Source: Thermoplasmata archaeon (GTDB lineage Archaea; Thermoplasmatota; Thermoplasmata; Thermoplasmatales; Thermoplasmataceae). Taken from it: a stretch of DNA of 64,000 nt. Positions 17,001-26,890 of this stretch are shown here, one piece after another. A program made the translations under genes and the position numbers. Location: NCBI GenBank assembly GCA_021797355.1, contig JAJZZX010000001.1:124001-188000 (forward strand). Direction: 5' to 3'. Numbering within the stretch: the stretch's first letter is position 1; every line of letters begins with the position of its first letter. The notes beneath the pieces are model-generated. The model saw only the letters and a list, made by a program, of their open reading frames with translations, had not been told where the DNA came from and searched no databases.

Positions 17001-17909
17001 TCAGGCAGGAGTTAGCCATTTTTTGAATTCCGCATCCTTCCCGCTTACAATATCAAAGAATTTTTTCTGAAGCCTGGATGTCATCTGCCCAACTTTCCCG
17101 TTTCCAATGGTCACCCCATCAACGTTTGTGATTGGGGTTATCTCAGCTGCTGTACCGCAAAAGAAAAGTTCGTCAGCTGAATAAAGCTCTTCCCTGTGTA
17201 TTTCTCTCTCCACCACGTCAATTCCCATCTTTCCGGCCAGCTCAATTATTGATTCACGAGTGATGCCAAGCAGAATGTCTGATTCTACACCAGGAGTCAG
17301 AAGCCTGCCACCCCTCACAAGGAATATGTTCTCCCCAGGACCTTCGGCAACATGGCCTCTTCCGGAGAGAAGGATGACCTCGTCGAATTCTGTGCCATCA
17401 GCATCCATGCTCGCTATGATTGAATTGAGGTAGTTGCCGCTGGCCTTTGCCTGCACAGGCAGAATTTCAGAATTTATTCTCCTCCATGACGACACCTTGC
17501 AGCTTATGCCCTTGCTCAGCTTGTCTCCAAAATACTGCCCAAAGGGAACCGCAGCTATGGCCACGGATACTTTCTTGCCAGCAGTGGAGAGAGATATCTG
17601 GTCACTGTCATAGTACGCGAACGGCCTTATGTAGCAGGAGCGAAATCCGTTTACCCTGACCACCTCCCTTATGCCTTCACTTATGGCCTCCATGCTGAAG
17701 CCAAGCTTCATGTGGTAGGTGGCGGCGGTCCGGAAAAAACGTTCCACATGGTCCTTTAGCCTGAATATCGCACTTCCTTCCTGGGTTTCATATGACCTTA
17801 TGCCCTCGAAAATGCCCGTCCCGTACTGAAGAGAGTGCGTCAGGAGCGGGACACCGAATTTTCCATATTCCATGATCTCGCCGTTGACCCATATCTTATT
17901 TTCCATCAT
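17001..17909 (-). CDS. ilvE: Branched-chain amino acid aminotransferase
   Basis: About 302 residues, class IV PLP fold. Interconverts Leu, Ile, Val with their 2-oxo acids. N-terminus KIWVNGEIMEYGKFGVPLLTHSLQYGTGIFEGIRSYE is diagnostic; the PLP Lys lies in VQAKASGNYLNS, with EGPGENIFLVRGG and FFCGTAAEITPI binding the cofactor phosphate. Starts are clustered: GTG 17912, ATG 17909, ATG 17906, behind GGAGGCAGGTG. A TATA-like element at about 17930-17941 lies 25 bases upstream and is nearly symmetric, so it may also serve the divergent acyl-CoA synthetase gene. Confidence 0.92.
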   Translation of the reverse strand: MMENKIWVNGEIMEYGKFGVPLLTHSLQYGTGIFEGIRSYETQEGSAIFRLKDHVERFFRTAATYHMKLGFSMEAISEGIREVVRVNGFRSCYIRPFAYYDSDQISLSTAGKKVSVAIAAVPFGQYFGDKLSKGISCKVSSWRRINSEILPVQAKASGNYLNSIIASMDADGTEFDEVILLSGRGHVAEGPGENIFLVRGGRLLTPGVESDILLGITRESIIELAGKMGIDVVEREIHREELYSADELFFCGTAAEITPITNVDGVTIGNGKVGQMTSRLQKKFFDIVSGKDAEFKKWLTPA

Positions 17910-17945
17910 CACCTGCCTCCAACGCTCACCATATATTAAGATGTT

Positions 17946-19661
17946 ATGCTTAATTCCCGCAGCTTAGAGACACAGCAAAAGATTTTATCCATGGATCAGG
18001 TTAAAGAAACCGGAACCTCGGTAACAATGGTTGAGAGAACGCTGGACGAAAGCGCGGGCTGGATGGAAGGCATTGAATCGCTGTATTCAATACTCAGGCA
18101 GGCGGAAGGAGCCGTCACCAGCTATCCTCTTATTATATATCATGGCAAGCATGTGACATATCACACAGTCCTTTCAATGGTGGATTCCATGGCGGAGACA
18201 CTCCGCACAAAATTCTCCGTGCAGAAGGGTGACAGAATAGGTATAGCACTCCCACTGTCCCCGCAGTTCATAATCTCATTTTTTGCGGCTGTGAAGATCG
18301 GGGCAGTAGCTGTCCCAATGGATCACATGCTGACGACGTGGGAAATGGAGACTGTGGTAAAATTCACAGGAATGAAGGTTCTAGTGGCAGTATACACAGC
18401 TGACGTCGCACTAAGGCCCGATTCAGGAATCTCGGGGATTGTGCTCACAAGGCTGCAGGAATTTCTTCCGTTCGAGAAGGCTGTATCTGTCACGGCTGGG
18501 CAGATAGCAAAGACAACCAAGCTGAACAGATCAGGAGTTAAGTCGGCTTGGTTCAGCCAGATGATATTCGAACCAAAGGGGGAGGAGGAAAAAGTAGACC
18601 TGAGGAAAGATCCGGCGGTGATATTCGTCTTTCCGTCAATTGATGGCGATCTCAGGGGAATAACTTACACCGGATGGAACCTTCTGATTTCCGTCGCAGG
18701 CATGAGGGAGAACATGCTCATTCCCAAGAAGAGATTCAGGATCGCTTCCTCAACGCCTGTATTCTCACCCTCTGGATTTCAGCTTTCAGTAATGCTGCCG
18801 GCAGTGCTGGGCGGAACAGTATTATGCGCCTATGAAAGGAATGATTACGAGCGCATAGGCAGGCTTTGCAGCCTCTTCGACTGTGATTACGTATGCGGCA
18901 TGCCTAACGACATATTCAGGATGGCGGATGAAAAGGTCCCGCTTCAGGGTGCAAGGAGCCTAAAGGGGGCACTGGCGCCAGCCTACCTCATGAATGCCGC
19001 CATAAGGGACCAGTTCGAAAAAACGTTCAACGTTCCTGTCCTTGAATACTACGATCTTGCCGAGATGTCTGGCATAACGCATATGCAGCCAGCAGACAGG
19101 AACCTGCGTAAGACAGGCAGTGTCGGAAGGCCCCTTTCAGGTGTGATATGGAAGATAGTGGACGAATCTACGGGAAAGGAAGCCGAACCAGGAAAATCTG
19201 GCATCCTGCTGCTCGGAGGCGAACAGTCAACCAGGGGCTATATACCTCCCGAGGGAACGGAGGAAAACTTCACTGACGGGCTCCTGAGGACAGGCGATCT
19301 TGGATACAGCGATGAAGAGGGTTTCCTTTACATCAGGGATTTCAGGAGGGAGTTTCTCGTCTCCCATGACGTGATCGTGAGCGCGAGGGAGATTGAGAAT
19401 TTTCTCAGGCAGGTGGAAGGAGTTGCCGATGCAGCAGTTATTGGAGTGGACACTGGCAAGGGTGACCAGAACATAATTGCCGTAGTTGAGCCTTTGAAAG
19501 GAATGAAGGTTTCTGTGGAAAGCCTCAGCGAGGCATGCTCCAGCAGGCTATCCCTGGAGAAGGTTCCGGCGGAATTTGAGATAAGGGACGAACTCCCAAG
19601 GAGCATGGCGGGGAAAGTCCTGAAGAGGATCCTAATAGAAGAACGGATGAATAAGAAATAA
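17946..19661 (+). CDS. Acyl-CoA synthetase-like (ANL superfamily) protein with degenerate ATP loop
   Basis: 571 residues with the ANL fold. The A5-like motif (YDLAEMSG), LRTGDLGYSDEEGFLYIRD, and the C-terminal catalytic Lys segment PRSMAGKVLKRIL are present. The phosphate-binding loop, normally TSGTTGxPKG, reads FPSIDGDLRGITYT, lacking its Ser/Thr/Gly/Lys pattern, and the hinge segment is RDFRREFLVS instead of GRxxDxI. It may be an acyl-AMP-handling enzyme with altered chemistry or a non-catalytic relative. Start is uncertain: ATG 17946 or ATG 17991 (MDQVKETG). A canonical paralogue is encoded at 52704-54602. Confidence 0.75.
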   Translation: MLNSRSLETQQKILSMDQVKETGTSVTMVERTLDESAGWMEGIESLYSILRQAEGAVTSYPLIIYHGKHVTYHTVLSMVDSMAETLRTKFSVQKGDRIGIALPLSPQFIISFFAAVKIGAVAVPMDHMLTTWEMETVVKFTGMKVLVAVYTADVALRPDSGISGIVLTRLQEFLPFEKAVSVTAGQIAKTTKLNRSGVKSAWFSQMIFEPKGEEEKVDLRKDPAVIFVFPSIDGDLRGITYTGWNLLISVAGMRENMLIPKKRFRIASSTPVFSPSGFQLSVMLPAVLGGTVLCAYERNDYERIGRLCSLFDCDYVCGMPNDIFRMADEKVPLQGARSLKGALAPAYLMNAAIRDQFEKTFNVPVLEYYDLAEMSGITHMQPADRNLRKTGSVGRPLSGVIWKIVDESTGKEAEPGKSGILLLGGEQSTRGYIPPEGTEENFTDGLLRTGDLGYSDEEGFLYIRDFRREFLVSHDVIVSAREIENFLRQVEGVADAAVIGVDTGKGDQNIIAVVEPLKGMKVSVESLSEACSSRLSLEKVPAEFEIRDELPRSMAGKVLKRILIEERMNKK

Positions 19662-19716
19662 AATCTGGCCGCGGATGCACTAAAAGTTTTTCTACGTTTA
19701 TGGCTAACCATGCCCT

Positions 19717-22686
19717 ATGCCGTCTGGGCATTCAGCCCGAAAGTATCCTGTTATTGCAGCTGCAGTAGTGATTGTCATCATGGTCATGGCCGGAGTACAT
19801 GCTGGCCGAGTTTCCGGATCCCCCAGCAGCAATGAAAAGGTGGAGGCAGGTGCAGGGAATGCTGCCCTTTCACCCGTGGCATTCTTGGGCAATATTGTTC
19901 AATCAAACCAGAGTTATGGCAAACCACTTCACGTTGTTGTAATCCTTGACTACAGCAACCAGACAAGGCTCAACGATCTTCTTTACAACCTCACAAACCA
20001 GGATTCGCCCCAGTACCACAAATATCTCACTGCCAGGGAGTTCGACGCTAATTTCTCTCCTCCGGAATCTGTCTACAGATCAGCAATTGAATATTTCATG
20101 GGAAGCGGAATGTATAACATCACCACTTTTCCAGACCGTTCAGTACTGTCTATGTTTGGAACATCGTCTGCAATAGAGAACGCATTTCACACTGGAATAT
20201 CTGCCTCAAGCATGAACGGGACTTCCTATATCGGGCCAACCGAAACTCCAGAACTGCCATCCTGGCTTGCCGGCAGTGTCTATGATGTTGTCGGCCTGAG
20301 CAGCGAGGCCCATCTCTCATTCAGCCTTGACGTGAATTCCGCTCAATTATCTGCCCCGATTGGTGACACATATCTGTCTCAGGGCGGTTTTCCAGTGCCT
20401 CAGCCACAGCCAAACCTGAACAATGCAGAGGCAATATTCGGGAGCGATTTGCAGGTTGCATACAACGAAACTCAGCTATTCAAGAATCACTACGACAGGG
20501 GCGAGGTCATTGCGACTCTTCTCTGGGCGGGAAATTACACCAATTCCACTGGCGCTTCAGTTTCAACAGCGCCGTTTGATCCAAGCGATATCTACAGCTA
20601 TTTCAACCAGACGTATCCCACAAACAGCAACGGTGTCTTAACCGAACCCCTACCAACCGTAACAGGGGTACCGATCCTGAACGCTCCGCCACCCGGCCCG
20701 TCTGCAAAGAAGGATACTTCAGGAGCAACTCTTGAAAATACCCTTGATCTTGAGATGGTGGGCAGTCTTGCCCCAGGATCGCAGATATTCAACGTATACG
20801 GGCCAAGCCCATCTGTGGCGGATCTGACCCAGGCATTTGCAACCGTTCTCAGCCCACCCTCAGGCTATCCCCAGGCTCTTCTGAATACCACAGTTATTTC
20901 AAACTCCTGGGGAGGTTCTGACGGCACAAATGCAACATGGAACACACTGCTGGAACAGGCACAGGCAAGAGGGATAACAGTTCTCGCCAGCAGCGGAGAT
21001 TCTGGGGACAGCAGAAAGAGCCAGAAGTTCGCAGGCGGCCCGGATATCGTGCAGTTTCCGTCTACTGATGCAAACAACACCTATGGGGTAACTGCGGTGG
21101 GCGGCACAAACCTCAGCCTTAACCAGACCACTCTGAAGGTGAACGCGCAGGAAGCTTGGTACATCAACTCTTCCAGATCAGTGGTTGGGTCAACCGGCGG
21201 AATCAGCAGCGTATATGCGGAACCATCGTGGCAGATCAATTCATCAGCAAATCTAATACTCAAGGGAAAGGGCAGGGGAGTCCCTGATCTCGGAGCCATT
21301 GCAAACAACACGGTGGTATATTATTCAAATTCCACATATTCAGGCTTTTTCATAGTTTCTGGAACAAGCATATCGTCACCGGTTGAGGCTGGAATAGTTG
21401 CAACAATGGATGCCTACCTCAACGCCTCCGGCGAGAGTCCGCTTGGATTTATCGATCCCCTGATATATGGTCTTGGAACTTCACAGTACAATCCCGGATA
21501 CCGCGGATCATTGCCGCTTAAACTTGCACCATTCTTTAATGTCACATCAGGCCGGAATTACCTGTACAACGTTACGCCGCTCGGGTACCCTGGATACAAC
21601 CTTGTCACAGGCATGGGTTCAATAAATGCGTATAATTTTCTGGCAGACAGCAACATAAAAAGGTATAATGTATCATTTGCAGAGACAGGACTAACGACGG
21701 GAACAAGATGGTCGGTATACATAGTGGGTCACACATATTCCTCAGGAGCAGACGCGAAGTATGTGAACCTTAGCCTTCCCAATGGAACATATCAGTTCAT
21801 GATACCTGACATTGGCAACCTTGTTGGGGTTCCGCCCCAATCCTCCATTACGGTGAATGGCGCAAATCTGACGGTTAGCATAGTATTTGAGTATGGATAT
21901 GAGTACAACTTTACGCAGACAGGGCTGCCTGCCAACAAGACATGGTCTCTGCAGTCATGGTATTATGACAGGCAGTACACAGGCTCCTATGCGATTCTAT
22001 ATTTCCCTAACGGATCATACAGCTACACTGCCAGGTCAACTGACCCAAATTATTACGGATATAGCGGGCATTTCACTGTCAGCGGCACATCCGGCACCAT
22101 AAACATGACTTTCAGGCATGGAAGATTCAATGTTTCATTCGTAGAAACCGGCCTGCCCATAGGCCAGCAATGGAAGGTAACGGCATCAAATTCAACATCA
22201 AAAGTTACGATGTCAAATCTATCTGACAACATCACATTCTACCTGTATGGGGGGCAGTACAGCTTTTACATTTACCCCTCAGGAAAGGATGCTCCTAACA
22301 TATCAGCAATTTCCCTGAACACAAACGGTCAGAACCAGACCATCAAGGTAGCCTTCAGCCTCGGTTTCTTCGTCACATTCCGCGCAGTTGGTCTCACATC
22401 CGGAACAGCATGGGGAATAGAGTTTCATGGAATGGCGAATACCACAACAAATTCAACCATTGTATTCGAGGTGCCCAACGGCACATATTCCTACTCCGTT
22501 CTCGGTGCCCAGAAGCCTGTTGGCCCCTCATCAGGAACAGTTAACGTGACAGGCCAGAATGTCACGGTTGAGGTAGTGTATTCAAGGGGTAATTCATTCC
22601 TTGGCACAGAGATACTGTATCTAGCCCTGCTCTTCTTTGGCATAGTACTTCTCATCAGCGGGGTCTCGCTTATCAGGAGGCGCTGA
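19717..22686 (+). CDS. Large cell-surface sedolisin (S53) with four beta repeats and C-terminal anchor
   Basis: 989 residues. Signal/anchor helix at about 10-28, pro-kumamolisin domain about 50-205, peptidase domain about 235-645. Catalytic Glu and Asp are E340 and D344 (TLENTLDLEM), oxyanion Asp is D428 (ASSGDSGDS), and the nucleophile is S551 (VSGTSISSP). Residues about 650-955 hold four beta repeats with the pattern N-V-S-F-x-E-T-G-L ... W ... P-N-G-x-Y, as in other Thermoplasmata surface proteins. A C-terminal transmembrane helix ends in IRRR. Many N-x-S/T sites suggest glycosylation. Likely cell-anchored exoprotease for peptide scavenging at acid pH. Confidence 0.92.
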   Translation: MPSGHSARKYPVIAAAVVIVIMVMAGVHAGRVSGSPSSNEKVEAGAGNAALSPVAFLGNIVQSNQSYGKPLHVVVILDYSNQTRLNDLLYNLTNQDSPQYHKYLTAREFDANFSPPESVYRSAIEYFMGSGMYNITTFPDRSVLSMFGTSSAIENAFHTGISASSMNGTSYIGPTETPELPSWLAGSVYDVVGLSSEAHLSFSLDVNSAQLSAPIGDTYLSQGGFPVPQPQPNLNNAEAIFGSDLQVAYNETQLFKNHYDRGEVIATLLWAGNYTNSTGASVSTAPFDPSDIYSYFNQTYPTNSNGVLTEPLPTVTGVPILNAPPPGPSAKKDTSGATLENTLDLEMVGSLAPGSQIFNVYGPSPSVADLTQAFATVLSPPSGYPQALLNTTVISNSWGGSDGTNATWNTLLEQAQARGITVLASSGDSGDSRKSQKFAGGPDIVQFPSTDANNTYGVTAVGGTNLSLNQTTLKVNAQEAWYINSSRSVVGSTGGISSVYAEPSWQINSSANLILKGKGRGVPDLGAIANNTVVYYSNSTYSGFFIVSGTSISSPVEAGIVATMDAYLNASGESPLGFIDPLIYGLGTSQYNPGYRGSLPLKLAPFFNVTSGRNYLYNVTPLGYPGYNLVTGMGSINAYNFLADSNIKRYNVSFAETGLTTGTRWSVYIVGHTYSSGADAKYVNLSLPNGTYQFMIPDIGNLVGVPPQSSITVNGANLTVSIVFEYGYEYNFTQTGLPANKTWSLQSWYYDRQYTGSYAILYFPNGSYSYTARSTDPNYYGYSGHFTVSGTSGTINMTFRHGRFNVSFVETGLPIGQQWKVTASNSTSKVTMSNLSDNITFYLYGGQYSFYIYPSGKDAPNISAISLNTNGQNQTIKVAFSLGFFVTFRAVGLTSGTAWGIEFHGMANTTTNSTIVFEVPNGTYSYSVLGAQKPVGPSSGTVNVTGQNVTVEVVYSRGNSFLGTEILYLALLFFGIVLLISGVSLIRRR

Positions 22687-22727
22687 GACTCACCGGCAAT
22701 CTATTTATTCGTTCCTGGAATGAAAGT

Positions 22728-23222
22728 ATGGTGCCCGTTTACAGGTACGTACTGGATACCTCGGCCATACTGGCAAGAAAAATGAATATATCAAGTCCTG
22801 AATATGTAACCACCCAGTCGGTGATGAATGAGATAAGGCTGGGAAAAATAGCAAGGCTCACCGACTACAGCTCGGGAATACTTGCAGTGATGGAGCCAAA
22901 ACCTGAATCGGTGGAAAGGGTCAGGATGGCTGCTTCTCGAACGGGGGATCTTGCAGAATTGAGCCCTACCGATATTGATGTTGTGGCGCTGGCACTTGAT
23001 CTGAACATAGGGCTTATTTCCGACGATTACGCCATACAGAACGTGTCCAGATTTCTTGGCATAGGCACATCTGGCGCAGATCTGAAGGAGATCGGGAAGG
23101 AGATCACATGGAAGTACAGGTGCACAGGATGTGGAAAGGTATATGCAAGGGACGTTGGTAACTGCAGTGTCTGCGGTCACAGCCTAAAGAGGGCAGTAAA
23201 GTCTTATAAAATAGTGAAATAG
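22728..23222 (+). CDS. NOB1-like PIN-domain endoribonuclease with zinc ribbon
   Basis: 164 residues: PIN domain about 1-120 and a C-terminal zinc ribbon. Metal-binding acids are visible in YVLDTSAIL, VMNEI, SPTDIDVVALAL and LISDDYAIQN. The ribbon reads CTGCGKVY...NCSVCGHSL. This domain pair is that of archaeal NOB1, which cleaves the 3' end of pre-16S rRNA. Six bases separate it from the cyclase-family gene. Confidence 0.85.
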   Translation: MVPVYRYVLDTSAILARKMNISSPEYVTTQSVMNEIRLGKIARLTDYSSGILAVMEPKPESVERVRMAASRTGDLAELSPTDIDVVALALDLNIGLISDDYAIQNVSRFLGIGTSGADLKEIGKEITWKYRCTGCGKVYARDVGNCSVCGHSLKRAVKSYKIVK

Positions 23223-23228
23223 CCATTC

Positions 23229-23822
23229 ATGATAGATATATCTCTCCCTCTTGACTGGAACCTGATAACATATCCAGGAGACGCCAGGTATGAGCATTAT
23301 GACTACATGACGCATGAAAAGAACGGTGTGCACATCACAAGAGTCATTATGGAAACGCACTCAGGCACACATATAGATGCACCATACCATGCAATTCCCA
23401 ATGGCGGAAAGATGTCCTCCATACCTCTGGAGAACCTTAACGGCCCTGTTTCGGTTATAGAGGTTGCCGGAGACTCGGTAAAGGCTAGCGACATCCCGGA
23501 AAAAATTGAGAGGAGGGTGATCTTCAAGACGAAAAATTCAGATCTGTACGGAACATTCCATGAGGATTTCTGCTATATATCGGCAGAGGCTGCACAGAAA
23601 CTTGTGCAGATCGGCATAGATGCAGTTGGCATCGACTACTTGTCCATAGAGAAATTCGGAACCAAGGGGATGAACGTGCACAAGATATTCATGAACAGGG
23701 GAGTCGCCATCATTGAGGGGCTCTACCTGAAGGATGTACATCCAGGCATCTATAACCTCATGTGCCTTCCTCTTAAGATAGACACTGATGGGGCTCCGTG
23801 CAGGGCAGTCCTTACAAGGTGA
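23229..23822 (+). CDS. Cyclase-family metal-dependent hydrolase (kynurenine formamidase-like)
   Basis: 197 residues, PF04199-type. The metal-binding signature is ETHSGTHIDAPYH (residues about 44-56), preceded by MIDISLPL and YPGD, the usual start. Members hydrolyse formylkynurenine, isatin or similar cyclic amides; the substrate is not indicated, and no tryptophan-degradation gene is nearby. It probably shares a transcript with the NOB1-like gene. Confidence 0.83.
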   Translation: MIDISLPLDWNLITYPGDARYEHYDYMTHEKNGVHITRVIMETHSGTHIDAPYHAIPNGGKMSSIPLENLNGPVSVIEVAGDSVKASDIPEKIERRVIFKTKNSDLYGTFHEDFCYISAEAAQKLVQIGIDAVGIDYLSIEKFGTKGMNVHKIFMNRGVAIIEGLYLKDVHPGIYNLMCLPLKIDTDGAPCRAVLTR

Positions 23823-23890
23823 ATGCAATTCAGCATACTGTGGCAGCCTGACCCGAGCATCATCTATATATTATAACTGCATTTTGCCAT

Positions 23891-25624
23891 ATGAAAGTGC
23901 TTGTTTTTGCAAAGCAGATTCCAGACGTGAACAGCATCCGTTATGATCCACAGACAAACAGGATCATAAGGGAGAACGTTCCCCTGTCCATGAATTCCTT
24001 TGACAGGAAAGCAGTTGAAGAAGCAATCAGGATGAAGGAGAAATATGGTGTGGAGACAATTGTGGCATCAATGGGGCCTCCTCAGGCGAGAGATATACTT
24101 AACGATTCATTGAGGATGGGAATCGATTCAGCATACCTTATCACCGACAGAAGATTCGGCGGATCAGATACTCTGGCCACATCAAGGATACTTTCTGCTT
24201 TCGCCAAGAAGATGAATCCTGACCTCATTTTAACAGGGAGATATTCGCTGGACGGTGAAACGTCACAGGTTCCGCCGGAGGTCGCTGCATTTCTGGGATT
24301 CGGCTTCCGTTCAGCCGTGTCAAGCATCAATATTGACAGTGAAGAAAAAACAATGGTAGTGGAGCAGGACACGGAATTCGGCTCAAGAAAATTCAGAATG
24401 CAGCTTCCGGCAGTTGTTTCCGTTAGCGAGAAGATTAACCGTGCACGTGCAGTTAAGCCTGAAGTTCTCGACATGTCAGATAAAGTCATAGCGGTAGACG
24501 GAGCCTGGATTGGCATAAATATTGACGGAAAGGAATACAGTCCCACTGTTGTAACGGGGACGTCCCAGCTGGAGAGCAGCAGGAAGGTGAAGATGCTTGA
24601 TCCAGGGGAATCTGTATTCAGCCAGATATCAGAAATCATAGCCATGGCAAAGAAACAATCCCGCAAGAATCCATTGGAGATAAACCTGCATCCTTACAAG
24701 CAGGGGGGCGAAGAAATACTGGGCGTTGCGCTAGGCAGCCCAGCCCCGGCATTTGAGATTGCGACAAAGATCTCGGAGCTTGCTGCGGAGAACAACCTAA
24801 ATGTGTCCATGGTTGGGAACATAAATCCTGATGATCTTGTTGGCATGCCCTGCCACGTTTATCACCATGTTAATAGTGACGATTATGCGGCAGTTGCTCA
24901 GTCAATTACCGATTACATAAAAAATAACAGGGTGAAATACGTGATATTTCCATCAAACACAGATGGCAGGGACATTGCTGCAACTGTTGCCGCAACTCTG
25001 GAACTGGGTCTTACTGCAGACTGTGTTGACCTGAAGATACAGAATGGCCAGCTGATTCAATACAAGCCGGCCTTTGGAGGAAACATTATCGCATCCATAT
25101 ATTCCAGAACCTCTCCAGCAATGGCAACAGTGAGGCAGGGAATGTTCAGGGCGGGCAAAACAAAAACCAGCTTCACCGTCCGGGAGCTGGCGGCAGGCAG
25201 AAGTTCCGGCCAGGCATTGCTCGATGAAATACACATACCTCAGGAATATGTTCCACTGAATGCATCCGACATTGTCATCGGTTTCGGAAGAGGTGTTAAG
25301 AAGAGAGATATGGTTGGTCGAATACTGAAACTGGCCAATCGCCTCGGTGCTGCTGTCGGTGCCACAAGGCCAATGGTTGATATGAATTTCATTCCCAGGC
25401 AGCAGCAGGTTGGCCTTACAGGAATGTCCATTTCCCCGGCCATATATATTGCCTTGGGGATATCTGGGCAGGCAAATCATGTTGTGGGTATAAGGTACGC
25501 TGAAAAGGTTCTCGCCGTGAACATTGATCCGGCAGCTGAAATTTTCAGGTATGCTGATTATGGGCTAGTCATGGACATAAACGAATTCATAACGGGCTTC
25601 GAGAATTTTCTCCAAAATTCCTGA
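23891..25624 (+). CDS. Electron transfer flavoprotein, beta and alpha subunits fused
   Basis: 577 residues. The first ~255 residues are ETF beta (MKVLVFAKQIPDVNSIRYD, the GRYSLDGETSQVPP nucleotide loop). Residues about 265-577 are ETF alpha, with the FAD region IGFGRGVKK, VGLTGMSISPAIYIALGISGQ and a C-terminal AVNIDPAAEIF..ADYGLVMD. The fusion keeps stoichiometry 1:1. It passes electrons from acyl-CoA or similar dehydrogenases to the quinone pool, but no ETF-quinone oxidoreductase, FixC or FixX is encoded in the window. TATA TATATATTATAAC at about 23864-23876 supports a leaderless ATG 23891. Confidence 0.93.
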   Translation: MKVLVFAKQIPDVNSIRYDPQTNRIIRENVPLSMNSFDRKAVEEAIRMKEKYGVETIVASMGPPQARDILNDSLRMGIDSAYLITDRRFGGSDTLATSRILSAFAKKMNPDLILTGRYSLDGETSQVPPEVAAFLGFGFRSAVSSINIDSEEKTMVVEQDTEFGSRKFRMQLPAVVSVSEKINRARAVKPEVLDMSDKVIAVDGAWIGINIDGKEYSPTVVTGTSQLESSRKVKMLDPGESVFSQISEIIAMAKKQSRKNPLEINLHPYKQGGEEILGVALGSPAPAFEIATKISELAAENNLNVSMVGNINPDDLVGMPCHVYHHVNSDDYAAVAQSITDYIKNNRVKYVIFPSNTDGRDIAATVAATLELGLTADCVDLKIQNGQLIQYKPAFGGNIIASIYSRTSPAMATVRQGMFRAGKTKTSFTVRELAAGRSSGQALLDEIHIPQEYVPLNASDIVIGFGRGVKKRDMVGRILKLANRLGAAVGATRPMVDMNFIPRQQQVGLTGMSISPAIYIALGISGQANHVVGIRYAEKVLAVNIDPAAEIFRYADYGLVMDINEFITGFENFLQNS

Positions 25625-25885
25625 ATTTTTGCTATCAGCTGGACATCCCTGGAAATTCATGAACCTCGCTTCTTTGGGGAGTGAGGGAAGACTTTCATTA
25701 TGGAACTGAGAAGCAGGATCAGCATATACTGGATCCCCACGGTTTTAATGTACACAGGGGGCCAACAAGCTTGAGTGATTACCGGTAGAGCCTTTAAAAA
25801 ATGAATAAGAACATAGCAGATTAGAATGAATGGCTGTACCACATAATGTTTCACTACCCCAAATCCTTGACAATGAATTACCAGA

Positions 25886-26890
25886 TTATTTTGATGGCTT
25901 CATAAACACGAACACATACTCATGCTTGAATATATAGAATCCGGATTTCAGTGCCCTGTATCTCCACAGGTTTTCGCTGTTTCTCTTTCCCCTGTTGTTT
26001 TGCATGTCCTTCACTATTATGCCCTTAGTCTTCATTCCCATTTTACTGATTATGTCCATGCACATGAAGCCCAGTGGTATGATTTCTCCCTTTCTGTAGG
26101 CGTCCCCGATTACAAGGGATATATACCCTCCGGCCTTTACCACATCGACAGACTTCTTAGCCACTTTAGTGAACATTTCAAGGAAATCCTGAAGCGTCTC
26201 TGCATTGCTCAGATCTGATGGTGAGTCTGAGAATTTTATGATATCCCAGTATGGAGGATGGAGCATGACCAGGTCAAAACTGTCAATGTTGTACTCTGCC
26301 ATTATTGACTTAAAATCGGCATTGATGGAATCGGCATTTACTATGTGAACGTCCAGGTTTTCATGGCTGTTTCCAAGAGATTCCCTGACCTTGGAATAAA
26401 TCTCGCTGTTTATTTCGATCCCAAGTGCATGCCTCTTCATTCTTGCTGCCTCAATCAGGGTTGTACCTGAGCCGCAGAACGGATCCAGAACCCAGGATCC
26501 AGGTTTTGTGTACCTTAACATCATCTGCCGTGGAATCTGCGGAACGAAATTGCCCCAGTACCATGCCTTCTGTCCTGAGTCGCTTCTTCTGCGCTCAAGA
26601 AGCCACAGGCTGTCCGTCTTTATTTCAGAATAGCCTTTCCAGAGCTTAACATTGAAATCATCCTTGCTGTTAAACCTAGCATTTTCCATATCGCTGATCA
26701 ATACCCTCACATAATGCTTGGCCCTTTCCAGGCTCCTTGATTTCAGCAGATGATTCAGATCATCCGAAACTGCTGCGGAAAGGATATCGTCAGAAAAGCC
26801 TATTTCAGTGGACGCTTGAAGGAATAGGCGCCTTATTTCATCCAGATCATCAAGAGTCAGAGCCCTAATGCAAATATTTTTAAGTTCCAT
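25886..26890 (-). CDS. Orphan DNA methyltransferase (N4-cytosine/N6-adenine family)
   Basis: About 334 residues from ATG 26890 (MELKNICIRALTL); the open frame continues to 26956 but that part is less protein-like. SAM-binding motif I is DPFCGSGTTLIEA and the catalytic motif IV is LHPPYWDIIKF, in the order I then IV. The C-terminus has GDAYRKGEIIPLGF and a basic tail. No restriction endonuclease or specificity subunit lies next to it. It could be an epigenetic regulator, a surviving half of a restriction system, or an RNA methyltransferase of similar fold; DNA is favoured by the DPFCGSGTT motif. Confidence 0.78.
   Translation of the reverse strand: MELKNICIRALTLDDLDEIRRLFLQASTEIGFSDDILSAAVSDDLNHLLKSRSLERAKHYVRVLISDMENARFNSKDDFNVKLWKGYSEIKTDSLWLLERRRSDSGQKAWYWGNFVPQIPRQMMLRYTKPGSWVLDPFCGSGTTLIEAARMKRHALGIEINSEIYSKVRESLGNSHENLDVHIVNADSINADFKSIMAEYNIDSFDLVMLHPPYWDIIKFSDSPSDLSNAETLQDFLEMFTKVAKKSVDVVKAGGYISLVIGDAYRKGEIIPLGFMCMDIISKMGMKTKGIIVKDMQNNRGKRNSENLWRYRALKSGFYIFKHEYVFVFMKPSK

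Noticed and set aside
17447-17659. Plus-strand frame inside the branched-chain aminotransferase
   Set aside because: Shadow of a well-supported minus-strand gene with PLP motifs.
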